NCBI RefSeq assembly: GCF_025264645.1 | Contig: NZ_CP073696.1 | Span: 1,612,001 to 1,676,000, forward strand | Length of the DNA: 64,000 bases | DNA from: Edaphobacter lichenicola | Lineage (GTDB): Bacteria; Acidobacteriota; Terriglobia; Terriglobales; Acidobacteriaceae | Direction: 5' to 3' | In this document: positions 63,922-64,000 of the stretch, in pieces | How the letters are laid out: each line of letters starts with the position of its first letter | Numbering within the stretch: position 1 is the stretch's first letter | Made by a program: the position numbers and the translations under genes | The notes under the pieces: generated by a model | The model's database searches: none | What the model saw: only the letters and a program-made list of their open reading frames with translations | What the model was told of the DNA's origin: nothing

Positions 63922-64000
63922 GTGTATCAGTACCGATATGTCGGCTTATGAGAAGCAATCCCCGAACGACGGACCTCTACTGAGGTTCGGCAGAGGTCGG

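Noticed and set aside
63980..64000. GTTCGGCAGAGGTC at the window end, also at 47828, as a second att copy
   Set aside because: Matches only the short GCAGAGGTC core of the att-like site at 22729 and lacks the acceptor end and CCA.

Overview
The window looks like an accessory-rich chromosomal segment of a soil Acidobacteriota member, most likely family Acidobacteriaceae (Edaphobacter, Granulicella or Terriglobus type). The basis is protein content: an Oar-type TonB receptor with an N-terminal CarboxypepD_reg domain, a large CadC-like winged-helix/TPR regulator, a TIGR02999-type ECF sigma factor next to a giant Ser/Thr kinase, and a VATANS-type RND pump. No rRNA, complete tRNA or CRISPR array was found.

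Layout. 1-3.8 kb: a TetR gene with a two-site operator controls an ABM/hydrolase fusion gene (cut by the window edge) and a divergent saccharopine dehydrogenase-like gene; then a MarR-like gene beside an IS110 scar. 4.2-10.9 kb: a membrane protein, the CadC/TPR regulator, a secreted protein, a broken DUF763 gene and a DUF72 gene. 11.1-18.25 kb: a three-gene RND efflux operon (permease, adaptor, TolC). 18.3-20 kb: graveyard of a hydrolase tail and an MFS transporter with three lesions. 20-22.5 kb: small ORFs and a Fic gene preceded by six copies of one octamer. 22.5-29.8 kb: remnant of an integrated conjugative element (tRNA-end att fragment, N-truncated integrase, VirB10, VirB9, deleted and frameshifted VirB4, VirB2, ArdC). 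30.3-32.3 kb: AraC regulator and Tat-exported hydrolase.

32.6-41.8 kb is the most coherent module: a LacI regulator, a GRP-family sugar permease, a ribokinase, two exported nucleoside hydrolases and a TonB receptor. The same 14-bp palindrome lies before the LacI/permease pair and before the receptor. A route can be proposed: outer-membrane uptake of nucleosides, cleavage outside the cytoplasm, ribose import, phosphorylation.

42.2-47 kb: SnoaL-like secreted protein, ECF sigma factor and an overlapping kinase/FGE/hydrolase fusion. 47.2-47.7 kb: a second, dead Fic gene. 48-51.8 kb: DUF417 protein, frameshifted SDR and two alpha/beta hydrolases under a divergent CGNR regulator. 52-59.9 kb: epoxide hydrolase, frameshifted SDR, receiver/zinc-ribbon protein, then a FixL/FixJ-like system with an extra receiver, divergent from an Ohr gene. 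The epoxide hydrolase and Ohr genes share a collinear promoter module around an AAGGTAT-N6-ATACCTT palindrome. 60-64 kb: D-cysteine desulfhydrase-like enzyme, prolyl oligopeptidase and a winged-helix protein of uncertain role.

A two-module dispersed repeat recurs between genes in six places. At least five genes carry one- or two-base shifts, mostly at short homopolymers, so either the region is decaying or the assembly has residual indels.
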